DNA from: Labeo rohita
Lineage: Eukaryota; Chordata; Actinopteri; Cypriniformes; Cyprinidae
DNA: 64,000 nt
Assembly (NCBI RefSeq): GCF_022985175.1
Contig: NC_066882.1
Location: forward strand, 9,719,647-9,783,646
Direction: 5' to 3'
Made by a program: the position numbers and the translations under genes. Positions within the stretch are counted from its first letter, which is position 1, and each line of letters starts with the position of its first letter. The notes beneath the pieces were generated by a model, which was not told where the DNA came from, did no database searches, and saw nothing but the letters and a program-made list of their open reading frames with translations. This document shows positions 36,871 through 48,575 of this stretch, in pieces.

Positions 36871-37818
36871 ATATTATGCATATTTTTTATTATATATTTA
36901 TATGTATAAAATGTCATTACTTTCACTTGAGCAATTTAGTGCATCCTAATGTTTTATTTCACCAAAAAAAAAAAAACTTACTGCCCCCAAACTTTTGAAT
37001 GCTAGTGAACATTCATTTAATTTACAATAAATTCAGAAATGCATAAATTTGATACTTGATTTTAAATGTACTTAAGTATTAAAAGTAAATGAAAAGTACT
37101 GATTGACGAATATTTAGTTTATTTTCAAATTTTATATACTCCATCCTTCTGCTAAAAATACATGTCATAATTACTATTACCAATTACTAATAATTTAAGT
37201 GTGCAAAAAAGTGAAAATAACAAAACGTATCATATAGTATATACAAATGAGTAAAAACAAAACGTGTGTTGCCGAAATGGTTACATTTGTTCAAAATGTC
37301 TTCGCATTTTGAGAAAAACATTACGCAAACACTACTTTTACACCATTTGTAACGAGGTAAATAACGTTATGTTCAGTTTTTAAAGAAAATTTACCCTGTT
37401 CAGATGGTAATACACAAATATGGTCATGTGTACATTCAACAATTTCCGGTTCTTGGCTCGCTCTGACCGGTTCATTTGAATCAGTGAGTTGTTGACTTCA
37501 GAACAGCTGCAATCTGCTCAATCCAATTCACAAATGAATCGTTCAGTGTGATTCGAGAACCGATTTAACCGGCTAATTGAATCAACTCGTTCACGAATCC
37601 GACACCTGTTTTGTGCAGCTAAAAATACTAGAAGTGGATGAGACTGGAAGACACACCCATTAAATTTACAAATGGCCAATGTCCATCACATATAAGGACT
37701 GATATCTAAACGTTTTTTATTTTTATTCTTTTCACTAACATTTACATATAAAAATGGAATAAGACATCAACAAATTAAAACAGCTAGCTAGTTTAACGGA
37801 TTACCTTATTAGTCCATA

Positions 37819-38101
37819 CCCTGACAGCACACGTACATCACAAAGACGTCTATTTAACGTCCGCATTTACATCTGGAAGATGTATTTTTTAGAGTGTTTG
37901 CTCATCTGCAATTTGTCTATAGAATGTTCCCAATCAGATGTCAAATAGACATTTATTAGATGTCTTTAAGATGTGTATGATTTAGAATGAATGTAAAACT
38001 GACATCTTAAAGATGTTTGTCAGATGTTTGTACACAGCAGATGCTTTCCAGATGAAGCGATCTTAAACAGACATCTTGCAGACGTACGTGTGCTGTATGG
38101 G
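37819..38101. mobile_element. MITE with ACAGCACACGTAC inverted ends
   Basis: CCCTGACAGCACACGTAC on the left and GTACGTGTGCTGTATGGG on the right. The interior has repeated GACATCTT / AAGATGT text. Confidence 0.65.
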
Positions 38102-38159
38102 TAGATATTGCCATTATTTAATATGACTGTTAACACGTTCTCCAACAAGTGTGAACAAT

Positions 38160-38830
38160 GAGATCTGTTTTCAGGGTTTGGTCAGGTGACGTTTGACATA
38201 CACCCTATTGACAAACTTTTTTTTCCAACAGTCACCTGGCAGCAGAGTCCCTTCCTCCTGCCCCCATCCCCCTCACAGTCTACATCCACATCTGGCCTAC
38301 TGATGACCTGCAGAGAGCATCTTCACACCCCACAAATCCACATTCACACCCTTGTAATGCTAAGAACTGAATACACACATAGCCAGACTCTTCAGATATT
38401 TACAAAGTCACGGCACAGTCATCCATCATATCAACGTACAGCAGAATCAGTCGACGGGTCGACTTCTAAAGAAGACAATCATTTGCGCAGGAACAGATCA
38501 CAGCCCCAAAAGCTCATGAACTCCTCACGTTTCGCCCTCTCTCTGAATCTCGGACACACACTGAGGGGTCTGTGGCTTCTGCTCAGATCGCTGTGGGTGT
38601 CCCTGTGTCCCATTGTTGAGAAGACACTGCTTTGGGGAGGTCCACCATTAAGACCAGTGTCTTCCCATTGTTCTCATACACTCAAACACAATCCTGCTTA
38701 CCCAGGAATCAAAGGTTAGGCTAGGAGGGGATGGAGGGGGTCGCAACCTTCCTACTGCTAGTATTCAGCCCATGAGACACCACACCAACCACACTAAACA
38801 GTCAAAATCGCAAGACGTGTCTGGACACTA
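38160..38830. other. unique GC-richer intergenic block with a 177-codon open frame
   Basis: No recognised repeat. A strong acceptor-like string CTTTTTTTTCCAACAG ends at about 38231, followed by an open frame to 38719 (+ strand). The predicted peptide shows no domain I know and is rich in Ser, His and Thr. It may be an untranslated RNA exon, conserved non-coding DNA or chance. Confidence 0.3.
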
Positions 38831-38904
38831 ACCACTAACCTATCCTATATTATCAGGGAAGTAGTCTGTAGTTTGATTTTAGTTTGTGCAGCGTGCAGTT
38901 TTTT

Positions 38905-39930
38905 TGCTTAAGACACGTTATTGTCATAAATACGCATTTGTATTTCATGTTTTATCTTATTTACTTGTAAATTAAGTTTTATTTTAATTAATTTTATCAT
39001 AATTATTTTATCATATAATTTAATTTGTAATTTATGTAGTGTTTTTGTCTGCCTGTTTAGAGACATGTCAGTGTCATAATAAGCATTTTAATTTAGTTTT
39101 TTATCTTATTTACTTGTAAATTAACTTTTATATTAATTCATTTTATCATAATTATTTTATCATACAATTTAATTGAATTAGTAATTTATGTAGCATTTTT
39201 CAGTCTGTTTAGAGACATGTAAGCATCATACATTTGTATGCATCTGTATTTTAAACTCATTAACTAGTAAATTAATATACATAATCCCCTTGTATTATTA
39301 ATTTTATATTATCTAATTATTTCATTATTATGTAGTATTATTTATTTATTTGTTTCTCTGCCTTATTTGTTTAGAGACCTGTTTGTACCAATAATATTAT
39401 TTTTCAACTCATTTACTAGTAGATTAATAAGCATAATATTCCTATTATTTATTTTTAATTATTTGATCTTATATAATTGTATTTGCCAATAAATACGATT
39501 TAATTCTTTTTCTGACTCTTAAGAGACATTTTAGTAATTTAAATATGCTTTTTTATTCATTTATGAGATTTATTTTATTATATCTAATTTTATTTATAAT
39601 TTATTTCATTTTATTTTCTGCCTATTAAAAGACATGTTAATATGTTTCAGATCATTTACTTGTAAATTAATATGCATAATGTTCCTAAATTATTTATTTT
39701 ATATTGTTTAATTATTTTCGTGTGCACATTTTGTGTATTATTTATTCATGTTGTTTTGTTTGATTTTCTGTTTAGAAACATTTTATAATTTAGTTTTATT
39801 TTTATTATTTTCGTGCCATAAATATGTATTTTGTAAACACATTTACATGTAAATTGATATGCATAATTTTCCTCAATTTATTTTATATTATCTAATTATT
39901 GTTTATTTTATACATACACTTTATTGTTCA
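38905..39930. repeat. degenerate tandem array, unit about 110-160 bp, ~7 units
   Basis: AGAGACATGT-like starts recur near 38910, 39058, 39211, 39373, 39520, 39629 and 39774. Each is followed by TTTACTTGTAAATTAA-type and AATTATTTTATCAT-type text. It is very AT-rich and lies just beyond the foxa 3' end. Confidence 0.6.
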
Positions 39931-40457
39931 GGGTCTGCTCTATTTTATGCTAATTGTGCATTTTCTAATTATTTAAAGGTGGTTTCTAAAGGTGGTCACT
40001 AGTTTTCAGTCTCGTTCAGGTTAGTGTGAGGAATGTCGGGACAGGAAATGATGTTTCTCTTTTACAATGTGAGCAGGACAATGCCTCTGTTGAGTTGATT
40101 CTTCCCCAAACACTCTCTTGAGGAATTTTAAAAATGCAGCAGTAAAATAAAGTGAAAGCCTGAAAGTGTGATTATAATCTTGCACCTCACACCAGACACA
40201 CAAATAATAGAATTAACACCTTTTAGAACATTTAAAATTTTACTTGAGATTTACAGCAAGGAATTCACGTTCATATGCATCTTCAAACACCTTCAATTCA
40301 ATTGAATTCACTCGAAACATTCACAGAGAATCAAAGAATCCTTCAGCATCAGATAACAGATACTTCTCCAGCTATGAGGTGTCCATCAACTATTATATAC
40401 AGCAATTATAAGCATCTAAACAAATGAATCCATTCCTAATACTCTACAGGACGTTGA

Positions 40458-43400
40458 TCAGGAGGAACTCAGAAGAGGAGCAGAACACATGCTAAATCCA
40501 GGATAGTAAACAGAGTCTCCAGCATAAGAGGTGAAGCTGGGATGGGAATTAGACTGGCAGTAAACCGGGTAGTTCACAGGACTCTCGCAGTACTGGAAGT
40601 CCATAAGTCTTGGGACAGAAATGGGATGTTGGGATGCTGGTTCACAGTGCAAGCTGGTTTCCATAGAGGCTTGAGGGACAGACTGCAAGCTGGGACTGGG
40701 CATTGTTGGAAACGGGACGTTCAGAGACGGCAAGTGTGTTGAGATCTCTGGAGGCTGGGTGGAAAATAAAGTATGTGAGGGAGTAACATGCTGAGGAAGA
40801 TGAGAAGGAGAAGCTGCTTTGGTTGTGGGATAAGACACTGGTAAAATGCCTGAATGCTGTGTTGTGGTGTCAACTGTGGGAGGTACAGGTGATTTACAAG
40901 AAGAGGTGACTGACTTGACCTCCACCTTTTTTTTCTTCCCTTCCGATTTCACCGCTTCCCCATCTGAATTTTTTGATGGCGACGTCGCCTTTTGACACTT
41001 GAAGCGCTTTTGGCGACGCATGTAGCAGCCGTTTTCGAACATGTTACCGGAGTCGGGATGCAGGGCCCAGTACGAGCCTTTCCCTGGCGAGTCTGGCGAT
41101 CTCGGTACACGCACAAAGCAGTCGTTGAACGACAGGGAATGTCGGATTGAGTTTTGCCATCGCTGTTGATTCTGTCTGTAGTAGGGGAAGAGCTGCCGGA
41201 TCCAGTCGTAGATCTCGTTCAGAGTCAGTCTCTTAGCTGGAGACTGCTGGATTGCCATGCAGATGAGAGAGATGTAGGAATATGGTGGTTTGGCATGACT
41301 TAAGGTCCGTCTGTAAACTGATTTCAGCGCCGGAAACTCAGGTTCACTGGAGTTGCTCTCAGCGTATCCTTTGGGGTTTGGTGGAGGTAATATTCCCACC
41401 GGGCTTCCGAGTCTCCCGGTGTTTCCCGCAGCTGCTGAATCACACGGTGGGCCGTAAGTCTGGTAGTGATGCTCTGGGGGGGAATATCCTCTGGGACCCA
41501 ACGGCAGGTTGTCTGCTCCATAGAACACCTAAAATGTATGGAATAATCATTAGATTTAAAAATAGATATATTTGAAAATAGATATATTTTTATTATTATT
41601 ACTGTGATGTGAGAGCCAGAGGCTGTGATGTTAACCAAGGCCTTGGTCCAAAAATCACATTAAAAATGTGGAAAAATAGCTCTGATTTTTAAAACACAGT
41701 TATTTTAAAAAAATCTGTTTTCTAATATATTATATATTTAATAATATCCAATCAAATGCAGTTGTTGTTGAATCTGTTACTAATATAATAGGATTTTTAT
41801 TGACCAAAAACTATTAAAACAACCATAGCAGAAAGTTACACTAGCATTTTTTTAATGTTTTTTTTTTTAAAGAAGATGTCTGCTCATCAAGCCTGCATTT
41901 ATTTGATCCAAAAAACATAACTTAACAAAACATAACAAAAACAAAAATTATATTTTAATATATTTTAAAATGTAATTTATTTCATTATTTCAAAGCTGAA
42001 TTTTTAGCATCATTACTCCAGTCACATGATCCTTCAGAAATCATTCCAATATTCTGATTTGCTCAAAAACATTTATTATTATTATTATTATTATTATTGT
42101 TATGTTGAAAACAGCTAAGTAGAATTTTTTCATGTTTCTTTCACGAATAGAAAGTTCAGACAAACAGCATTTATCTGAAATATCTTAAATTTTATATATA
42201 ATATTTTATATATAATATTTAAAGCATCCTTTCCAAATAAAAGTATACAATTTTTCCCCTGGCCAAAAACAGAAAAGGAAAGAAAAAAAAACCTGACTCC
42301 AAGCTTTTGATTGGTATAGCGTATAATGTTACACAAGCTTTTTTATTTCAGAAAAATGCTGATCTTTGGATCTTTCTATTCATCAAAAAATCCTGAAAAA
42401 CTGTTTTAAATATTGATAATAATAATAATAATAGTAATAATAATAAATAATACATTCTTGAACAGCAAATCAGCATATTAGAATGATTTCTGAAGGATCA
42501 TGTGACACTGAAGACTGGAGTAATGATGCTGAAAACTGAGCTTTGATCACAGGAATGAATTACATTTTAAAATTTATTAAAATAGAAAACAGTTATTTTA
42601 AATGGTAAAAAAAATTACTGTTTTTTACAATTAAAACAGTTTAAATGAATGTTTATTTTTTTGAAAGGTAGATTTGATTGTACTTTAATGTTCCGTCTTC
42701 TGCTCTTTGACCTTTTTGGTTTTGCTTTTTTGGGTCATTAATATTAATATTAATTGTATTAATATTTGACATCGAATGTGCATCTGTTGAACTTGTGAAG
42801 GTGATTATTATGAAAAAAGTTATGCAAAATAAGCAACTTTTTCGGTTAATACGTCAAATTGGGTATAATTATTACAAAACTGTGTGGTAAAACCGAAACA
42901 TAAATCTTGTCGATGATGACGATTTTGCTATGGATGACGTCGGCGTCCATAGATCCCTGTCCGTCCCTGATTTCCTAAGCAAACCGAACCTTGGCGCCTC
43001 GGGTAACGCCATGTAAATGTATTCTGACCACCCACCCAGCCGATAACCCCATTATCCGGCTAGTCCGGCTATTCTTCTCACCCTTGTTTTGTCTCTTTTT
43101 AAGTCACTCACCGTCCGCCTTTTTTCTATCTCATGACAGAGGGGTATTTGGGGGCACGACTGCTGTTTTCAGTTGTTCTTTTTTCCCCCGATGGACAGCG
43201 TTCGTAATAATTCGGCCCTTTCAAGTCGGTACCCCGCTTTCGTGTTTCGGATTCCGAAACGCCCCTCTGGTTATGAGCCCGTGCTGGGCCGATTGTAAGT
43301 CATACACGAGTGTCAAAGCGTGAGACATTCAACACAATCACAGAGTCAATCAATTAACTGCTGCGAGACCACACACAAGTTGAAAGCACAACGTAAAACC

Positions 43401-43793
43401 ATGGGAACGTTAACGTGAACACGTCACACAGATAAAACGCTTCAAACGGCTTCTAGTCACCTGTTTCTAGACTACGATGTTTTCAAAGTTTTTTTTTTTT
43501 TTCTGTTTTAGCTTATGTTTGTGTTTAATAATAAATTAATTAATTAAAAAAACGTAACTGATAGAAAAACAAAAAGCTAAAAATATAGTAACTTCAATTT
43601 TTTTAATTTTTAAAATGATTTAGACGGACAAAACAACTAAAGTTAAGAATATTTATTAAATATCAGTTATTATAAATGACAAATTTATAGATAAATTGAA
43701 TAAAATGTTTTCTCCCATAGGAACATAACTTACCTCGCTGGAGTAATATGGCATCCATTGATCGCTTCTCTCCCGTTTCACTTCGTCAATCAT
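40458..43793 (-). CDS. foxa: FoxA-class forkhead transcription factor, complete
   Basis: This is a nuclear winged-helix DNA-binding factor. FoxA proteins open chromatin in endoderm, notochord and floor plate. Exon 1 is 43734-43793 (20 codons, starting MIDEVKRERSDQW); exon 2 is 40458-41528. Together they encode 376 aa. The forkhead domain spans about residues 99-200: AKPPYSYISLICMAIQQ, then FPYYRQNQQRWQNSIRHSLS, FNDCF, KGSYWALHPDSGNMFENG and RRQKRFKC. QNQQRW and GNMFENGCY are typical of FoxA and unlike FoxI or FoxD. After it come a Lys-rich patch (GKKKKVEVK) and a Ser/Thr/Pro/His-rich activation region. The C terminus VYYPGFSMCSAPLLSSS recalls the conserved FoxA end YYQGVYSRP. The domain differs from canonical FoxA at several helix positions (AKRLTLNEIYDWIRQ), so it is a divergent member, likely the teleost gene called foxa rather than foxa1, foxa2 or foxa3. 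The gene is convergent with kiz. Confidence 0.82.
41845..42660. mobile_element. Tc1/mariner-like MITE in foxa intron 1
   Basis: Family interior TGCTCATCAAGCCTGCATTT, then TCACATGATCCTTCAGAAAT, then its inverted copy TGAAGGATCATGTGACACTG; the outermost ends are worn. It includes an (ATT)n tract at about 42076-42098. Confidence 0.65.
43026..43034 (+). promoter_or_regulatory. perfect GLI-type binding site in foxa intron 1
   Basis: GACCACCCA matches the 9-bp GLI consensus exactly. It sits in the only GC-rich, repeat-free part of the foxa intron (about 42900-43340), with a CRE-like TGACGTCG at 42935-42942. FoxA2 floor-plate expression is known to depend on GLI sites. Function here is inferred. 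Confidence 0.4.
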
Positions 43794-43967
43794 GTCTTCT
43801 GTTATTCAACTAAATAATTATTTAATTAATATGGCTTAATTCAGTAAAACGATGTTTAATTCTCAGTGAGTATCTCAATATTTGAAACCCCAACAGCACT
43901 GTGTGCAAACTGCTGTAGGTGTCCGGTCAGGAAAGTTTGTTAAGTGTGCTGCTCCTCACAGACCGAG

Positions 43968-43984
43968 TCCCATATATGAGCGAG
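43968..43984 (-). promoter_or_regulatory. possible TATA-like core promoter of foxa
   Basis: On the minus strand CTCATATATGGG lies about 180 bp upstream of the foxa ATG, in a short GC-richer stretch. The spacing would fit a 5' UTR of roughly 150 nt. TATATG is a weak match to TATAAA, so this is a guess. Confidence 0.25.
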
Positions 43985-44362
43985 GGCTGAATCTGATCTC
44001 CCGCCCTCTGACCAGCGTCCTGCCCACCTCCTGCCCTCTGAACACTACTGCACTGCTTTAGTCACTTTATTGAGCAATTACACGCCCTCAATAAAAAGAT
44101 GAGCTCAAATTTTATTGTCACAAAATGTCCAGTTATAGGCCTAGCCCAAAACATGGTGTTCAAACGCCTTTAAGTAAACGTCCAAGATAACAACAACGGT
44201 CAGATTATCTCTTGATAATGTAAAGTTACAAAAGACTTGAAATGTCCTTCTTTCTTTCTCAATTCCTAAATTTAATTTTTATGCTTTGCTAAGACTATAT
44301 TTGTGGAATTTTATGTGAAAACAAAATAATCAGCAACAAATTAAAAGTATTAAAAATGCATA

Positions 44363-45239
44363 TACACTACCAGTCAAAATTTTTGAACAGTGAGTTTTTT
44401 TTTTTTTTTTTTTAAAGAAGTCTCTTCTGCTCACCAAGCCTGCATTTATTTGATCCAAAGTATGGCAAAAACAAAAAATTTTTTTACTATTTAAAAAAAC
44501 TATTTTCTATTTTAATATATTTTAAAATGTAATTTATTCCTGTGATTTCAAAGCTGAGTTTTTAGCATCATTACTCCAGTCACAATCATTCTAATATTCT
44601 GATTTGCTGCTCAAAAACATTTATTGTTATTATTATTATGTTGAAAACAGCTGAGCAGGATTTTTTCAGGTTTCTTTGACGAATAGAAAGTTCAGTCGGA
44701 CAGCATTTATCTGAAATAGAAATCTTTTGTAACATTATAAATGTCTTTATTATCACTTTTGATCAATTTAAGTGTCCCTAGTAAATAAAAGTATTAATTT
44801 CTATAGTTTCCAAAAAAAAAAAAAAAAAAAAAAAAAAAAGAATGTTATAGTGTATAATGTTACAAAAGCTATTTATTTTAGATAAATGTTGATCTTTGGA
44901 TATTGCTATTCATCAAAGAATCCTGAAAAAATGTACTCAACTGTTTTAAATATTGATAATAATACTGACAATTTTTTTTTTTCTTAAACAGCAAATCAGC
45001 ATATTATAATGATTTCTGAAGGATCATGTGACTGGAGTAAAGATGCTGAAAATTTAGCCTTGACCACAGGAATTAATTACTTTTTAAAATATATTAAAAC
45101 AGAAAGCAGTTATTTTAAACAGTAAAAATATTTCATAGTATTTGCTGTAAAACAAATACAGGCTTGGTGAGCAGAGGAGACTTCACTAAAAAAAACCATC
45201 AAAAAACGTACTCTTCAAAAACTTTTGACCGGTAGTGTA
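44363..45239. mobile_element. Tc1/mariner-like MITE upstream of foxa
   Basis: It starts TACACTACCAGTCAAAAT and ends CTTTTGACCGGTAGTGTA with TA borders. A long A run lies at 44811-44839. Confidence 0.75.
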
Positions 45240-45439
45240 TTTTATGCCTAGATACACATAGGCATATTATAAACTAAATAAAAAATTTTTTTATGGTTAA
45301 TACAAATTCTCAAATACATCTATTAATGTAATGTGACATAAAATGATCACACCTAATATGTTTCTAGATGATTAGAAAAGGTAAATATAGCCCCTTAATG
45401 TTAACTTAAAATATATTTCTGACACTGATACTACTATAA

Positions 45440-46100
45440 AGATCCTTGAACCAGAAATACATTCATGTGCATCTCTCCCTCTCTTTCTCTTTTTTTTAAA
45501 AGTCTGTAAGGTTGGCATTGTGTCTCATTCAGCGGTCACAACTCACCCCTCTCCCTTTCTCTCCCTCCACATCTCCGTCCTCTCCATTGTGGGAGACAGC
45601 TGTTTGGCGGATTGGGGGTGTTGGGTGTCATTTTTATTGATGGAAAGCAAACATTTACTCTGTGTGCCATTTAAAAGCTTCACCCTCATCTGCCTGCCAG
45701 TTCAACTCAGCCAATCAGAAGGCCTCAAGAAACACTCCTGCTTTTACAAACCAGACTTTATGAGCTGTGTATTCATACTGACAAAAGAGAGACCAAAATA
45801 TGCATAAACTTCTGAAAACATCCACAAATGGAGGAGACAGTTTTGAAAACAACAAAAAACAGTGGATTCCTCACATTTCCAGCTGTGCCATCATCCCCAT
45901 GTGGGGGAAATGTTTATCTAGTGCTAAGTGCCTCTTGCATTAGATGAAATGTTCTTAAAAACAAGGCAATTAATTACATCCTATTCAGACCTAGCCAAGG
46001 TGTGAGAAATGACAGGAACTTACTGATTAAATCACCAATTGGGCATTAACACAGTAATATCTGAAGACACATTCTTAAATAAAGCTTTCTTACCTTTCTT
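45440..46100. other. unique block about 1.7-2.3 kb upstream of foxa
   Basis: No recognised repeat. It has CT-rich text (CTCTCCCTTTCTCTCCCTCC) followed by GATTGGGGGTGTTGGGTGTC and TTTTTATTGATGGAAAGC. The ORF at 45520-45807 shows no domain I know. Its position makes it a candidate foxa regulatory block. Confidence 0.3.
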
Positions 46101-46235
46101 GAAGATGAAATAAAGTGTTGTGTTGGTAACAAATATATCAAAGGACTACTATTTTATTCAACTGGAAGATGTTTGTGATAATCTAGCTCCATTCTAGATT
46201 AAAATGCTGCTGCAGTTTAATAATTTGCATGAAAA

Positions 46236-46995
46236 AAAATTATAGATAAAGTACTCACCCCCTTGCCAAAGTATTCATGTCTTTCTTTCTTCAGTCGTAA
46301 AGAAATTATGTTTTTTGAGGAAAACGTTTCAGGATTTTTTCTCCATATAATGGACTGCTATGGTGCCCTGAGTTTGAACTTCCAAAATGCAGTTTAAATG
46401 TTTCTTCTACTTCACAACCATTAGGGTATGTTGAAAAACTCTAATCTCATTTTCTCTCTCAACTTCAAAAATAATTTCAAAATGATCCTACATCGCTGCA
46501 GAAGTACCGACCCAGTCTTTGCAAAGTTAACATTTAAATAAGATAAAATACCCTTTACAAAATGGTAAAACAGTGATGTAGAACGACTTTGAAGTTGAGG
46601 GAGAAAATAAGATGGGAGTTTTTCGACATACCCTAACGGTCTAAAACCGGAAAAAACAGAGTTCAGACAGAGCAAGACAAGACGAGCGTTTGAGGTATAA
46701 AAAAAAAAATATAGTATATAAATTGTATATATATTTTTTTTTACAATAACCGATCGTTTCGCTAGATAAGACCCTTCTTCCTTGGCTGGGACCATTTACA
46801 GCCGCATTTAAACTGCATTTTGGAAGTTCAAACTCGATGTACCATAGAAGTCCATTACATGGAGAAAAATTCTGAAATGTTTTCCTCAAAAACTATTTCT
46901 TTACGGCGGAAGAAAGAAAAACATGAACATCTTGGATGACAAAGGGGTGAGTACATGTACACATCTTTAAATTTTGTTCTGGAACTAAATACTCT
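46236..46995. mobile_element. TTAA-family fold-back MITE between foxa and cyfip2, worn ends
   Basis: It shares AGTCGTAAAGAAATTATG, ATTTTTTCTCCATATAATGG and AACATCTTGGATGACAAAGG with the elements at 4759 and 33419, in fold-back order. Confidence 0.65.
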
Positions 46996-47049
46996 TTTGA
47001 AGTTAAATGCATAGAAAGAAAAAAAGAAAGCAAGCAAGCAAGCCAGTTT

Positions 47050-48575
47050 CCGTTAGATCTTTTTTTTTTTATTTCATGGAAATACAACATAATTATAATT
47101 CCTGTTCAGAACCATTTGTTGTACATTGTATTATTTTCTCCTTTTTTGTATTTCAAAACATGATCACTTGTACAACAATATGAACAAAAATCTCATGTCA
47201 CAAATAGATCCATGATGACAATAAATTACACCTGTCATGCTTTGAGTTTTTAAAACAGCACTTCCTTAAAGTCAAAACATTTTCTTCCATCATCGTTCAC
47301 ATTTTAACCCTTCCGAGAGCAAGAAAAATCAACTTTTATGCATAAATAGATTACTGGAAAATACCCATTTAATTCAACAGTTATTTAAAAACAGATTAAA
47401 ATCAATCTGAAAACTCCAGGAAAAAGGAAATAACAAAAAAATGATGAGCATTCGTGAGATTACATTTACAACAGCCACATAAATTACAAAAACTGAACAG
47501 AATGCTTGCAAATCTGTCTAACACTGCTGAAGCTGAAGGGCCTGTGAAGGTAAATACTGAAAAATTTCTGGAAGTTTTAGTAACCTTGATATTGATATCC
47601 AATTTTTTTGCCTTTTTGTCCATTATTAGCCAAGGTAATGCAGTATTAGTGCTACTGCAGTCTTTAACAGTAAGAGATGATTAAAGAGATGTCATCACAG
47701 CACAAATCCAGTTATTAGTACTTCAGAACTGCTTCACTAGTTTACACATGATTATTGTGTATAAAATAGCCCAGATTAACAGTCCAAAGACTGACAGAAA
47801 AGATAAGTGAGGTTACTTTTCAATAGTTGAGGCAAATACTGATACCAGTTAAGTACCAATAAAATTAGAACAAGTACTACACGCAATTTCTCGACAGCAT
47901 CAAACCGCAACATTTACAATGATGGATGTTACAAATGCAAGATCTGTAAACCAGTGCTGTAATACAATAAAGAGAACAGAACTCTGTAAACAATTCTGGG
48001 CATAAAAGAATTAGAAAGGGGAGATTTATGAACATTTGTGTCCATAGTTGTCAATAACTCGATGTACTCTTGCTTTTTGGTCTGTACAAACAATATTAGG
48101 ATATATGGGATTGTGAGGTACATGCAAATACTATTATAAATGAAATCTGAATGGCGTGATGTTAAAAAAACAAAACAAAACTGACATCAATCATGTTTTC
48201 TCTTAATAGTTATTTATAATCAAAAGTCATTTATATTTAGTTTTTTTTTTTTTTACTAGAACTTAACATTTGTTAAAACTTCCTCTGGTGACTTGGAAAT
48301 AGTTTCAGCAGTCCTTAACTCTCAAACCGGTTCATTCCGAATCTAACTGAAAACGGATAGTGAGTGTTGATAATTATAAGGGTTAGATACTGTAACAGCT
48401 GGGACAGACTGAGAAATCTACTTTGTTTTTTAACCATGTGGCGAGACTGGAGGTTTGTCTCTTGTTTAAATAAAGCCGAGGCAATCTTGAAAGCTCAAAG
48501 GCCCTGTACACTACGTTTGAGACCAATGTCACACCAGAGGAAGAATAGGATAGCTGGAAGTCAAATAAAGTTGGT
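47050..48575 (-). other. cyfip2 3' UTR (inferred)
   Basis: About 1.5 kb of sequence without any recognised repeat follows the cyfip2 TAA (48576-48578). An AATAAA on the minus strand at 47068-47073 is a plausible polyadenylation signal. A TTAA-family element begins just beyond it (46236-46995), so the repeat-free stretch ends where the UTR would end. Confidence 0.45.

Noticed and set aside
42991..43323. 110-codon plus-strand open frame in the foxa intron
   Set aside because: No domain and no splice logic. The GC richness of the block explains the lack of stops; it is better viewed as regulatory DNA.
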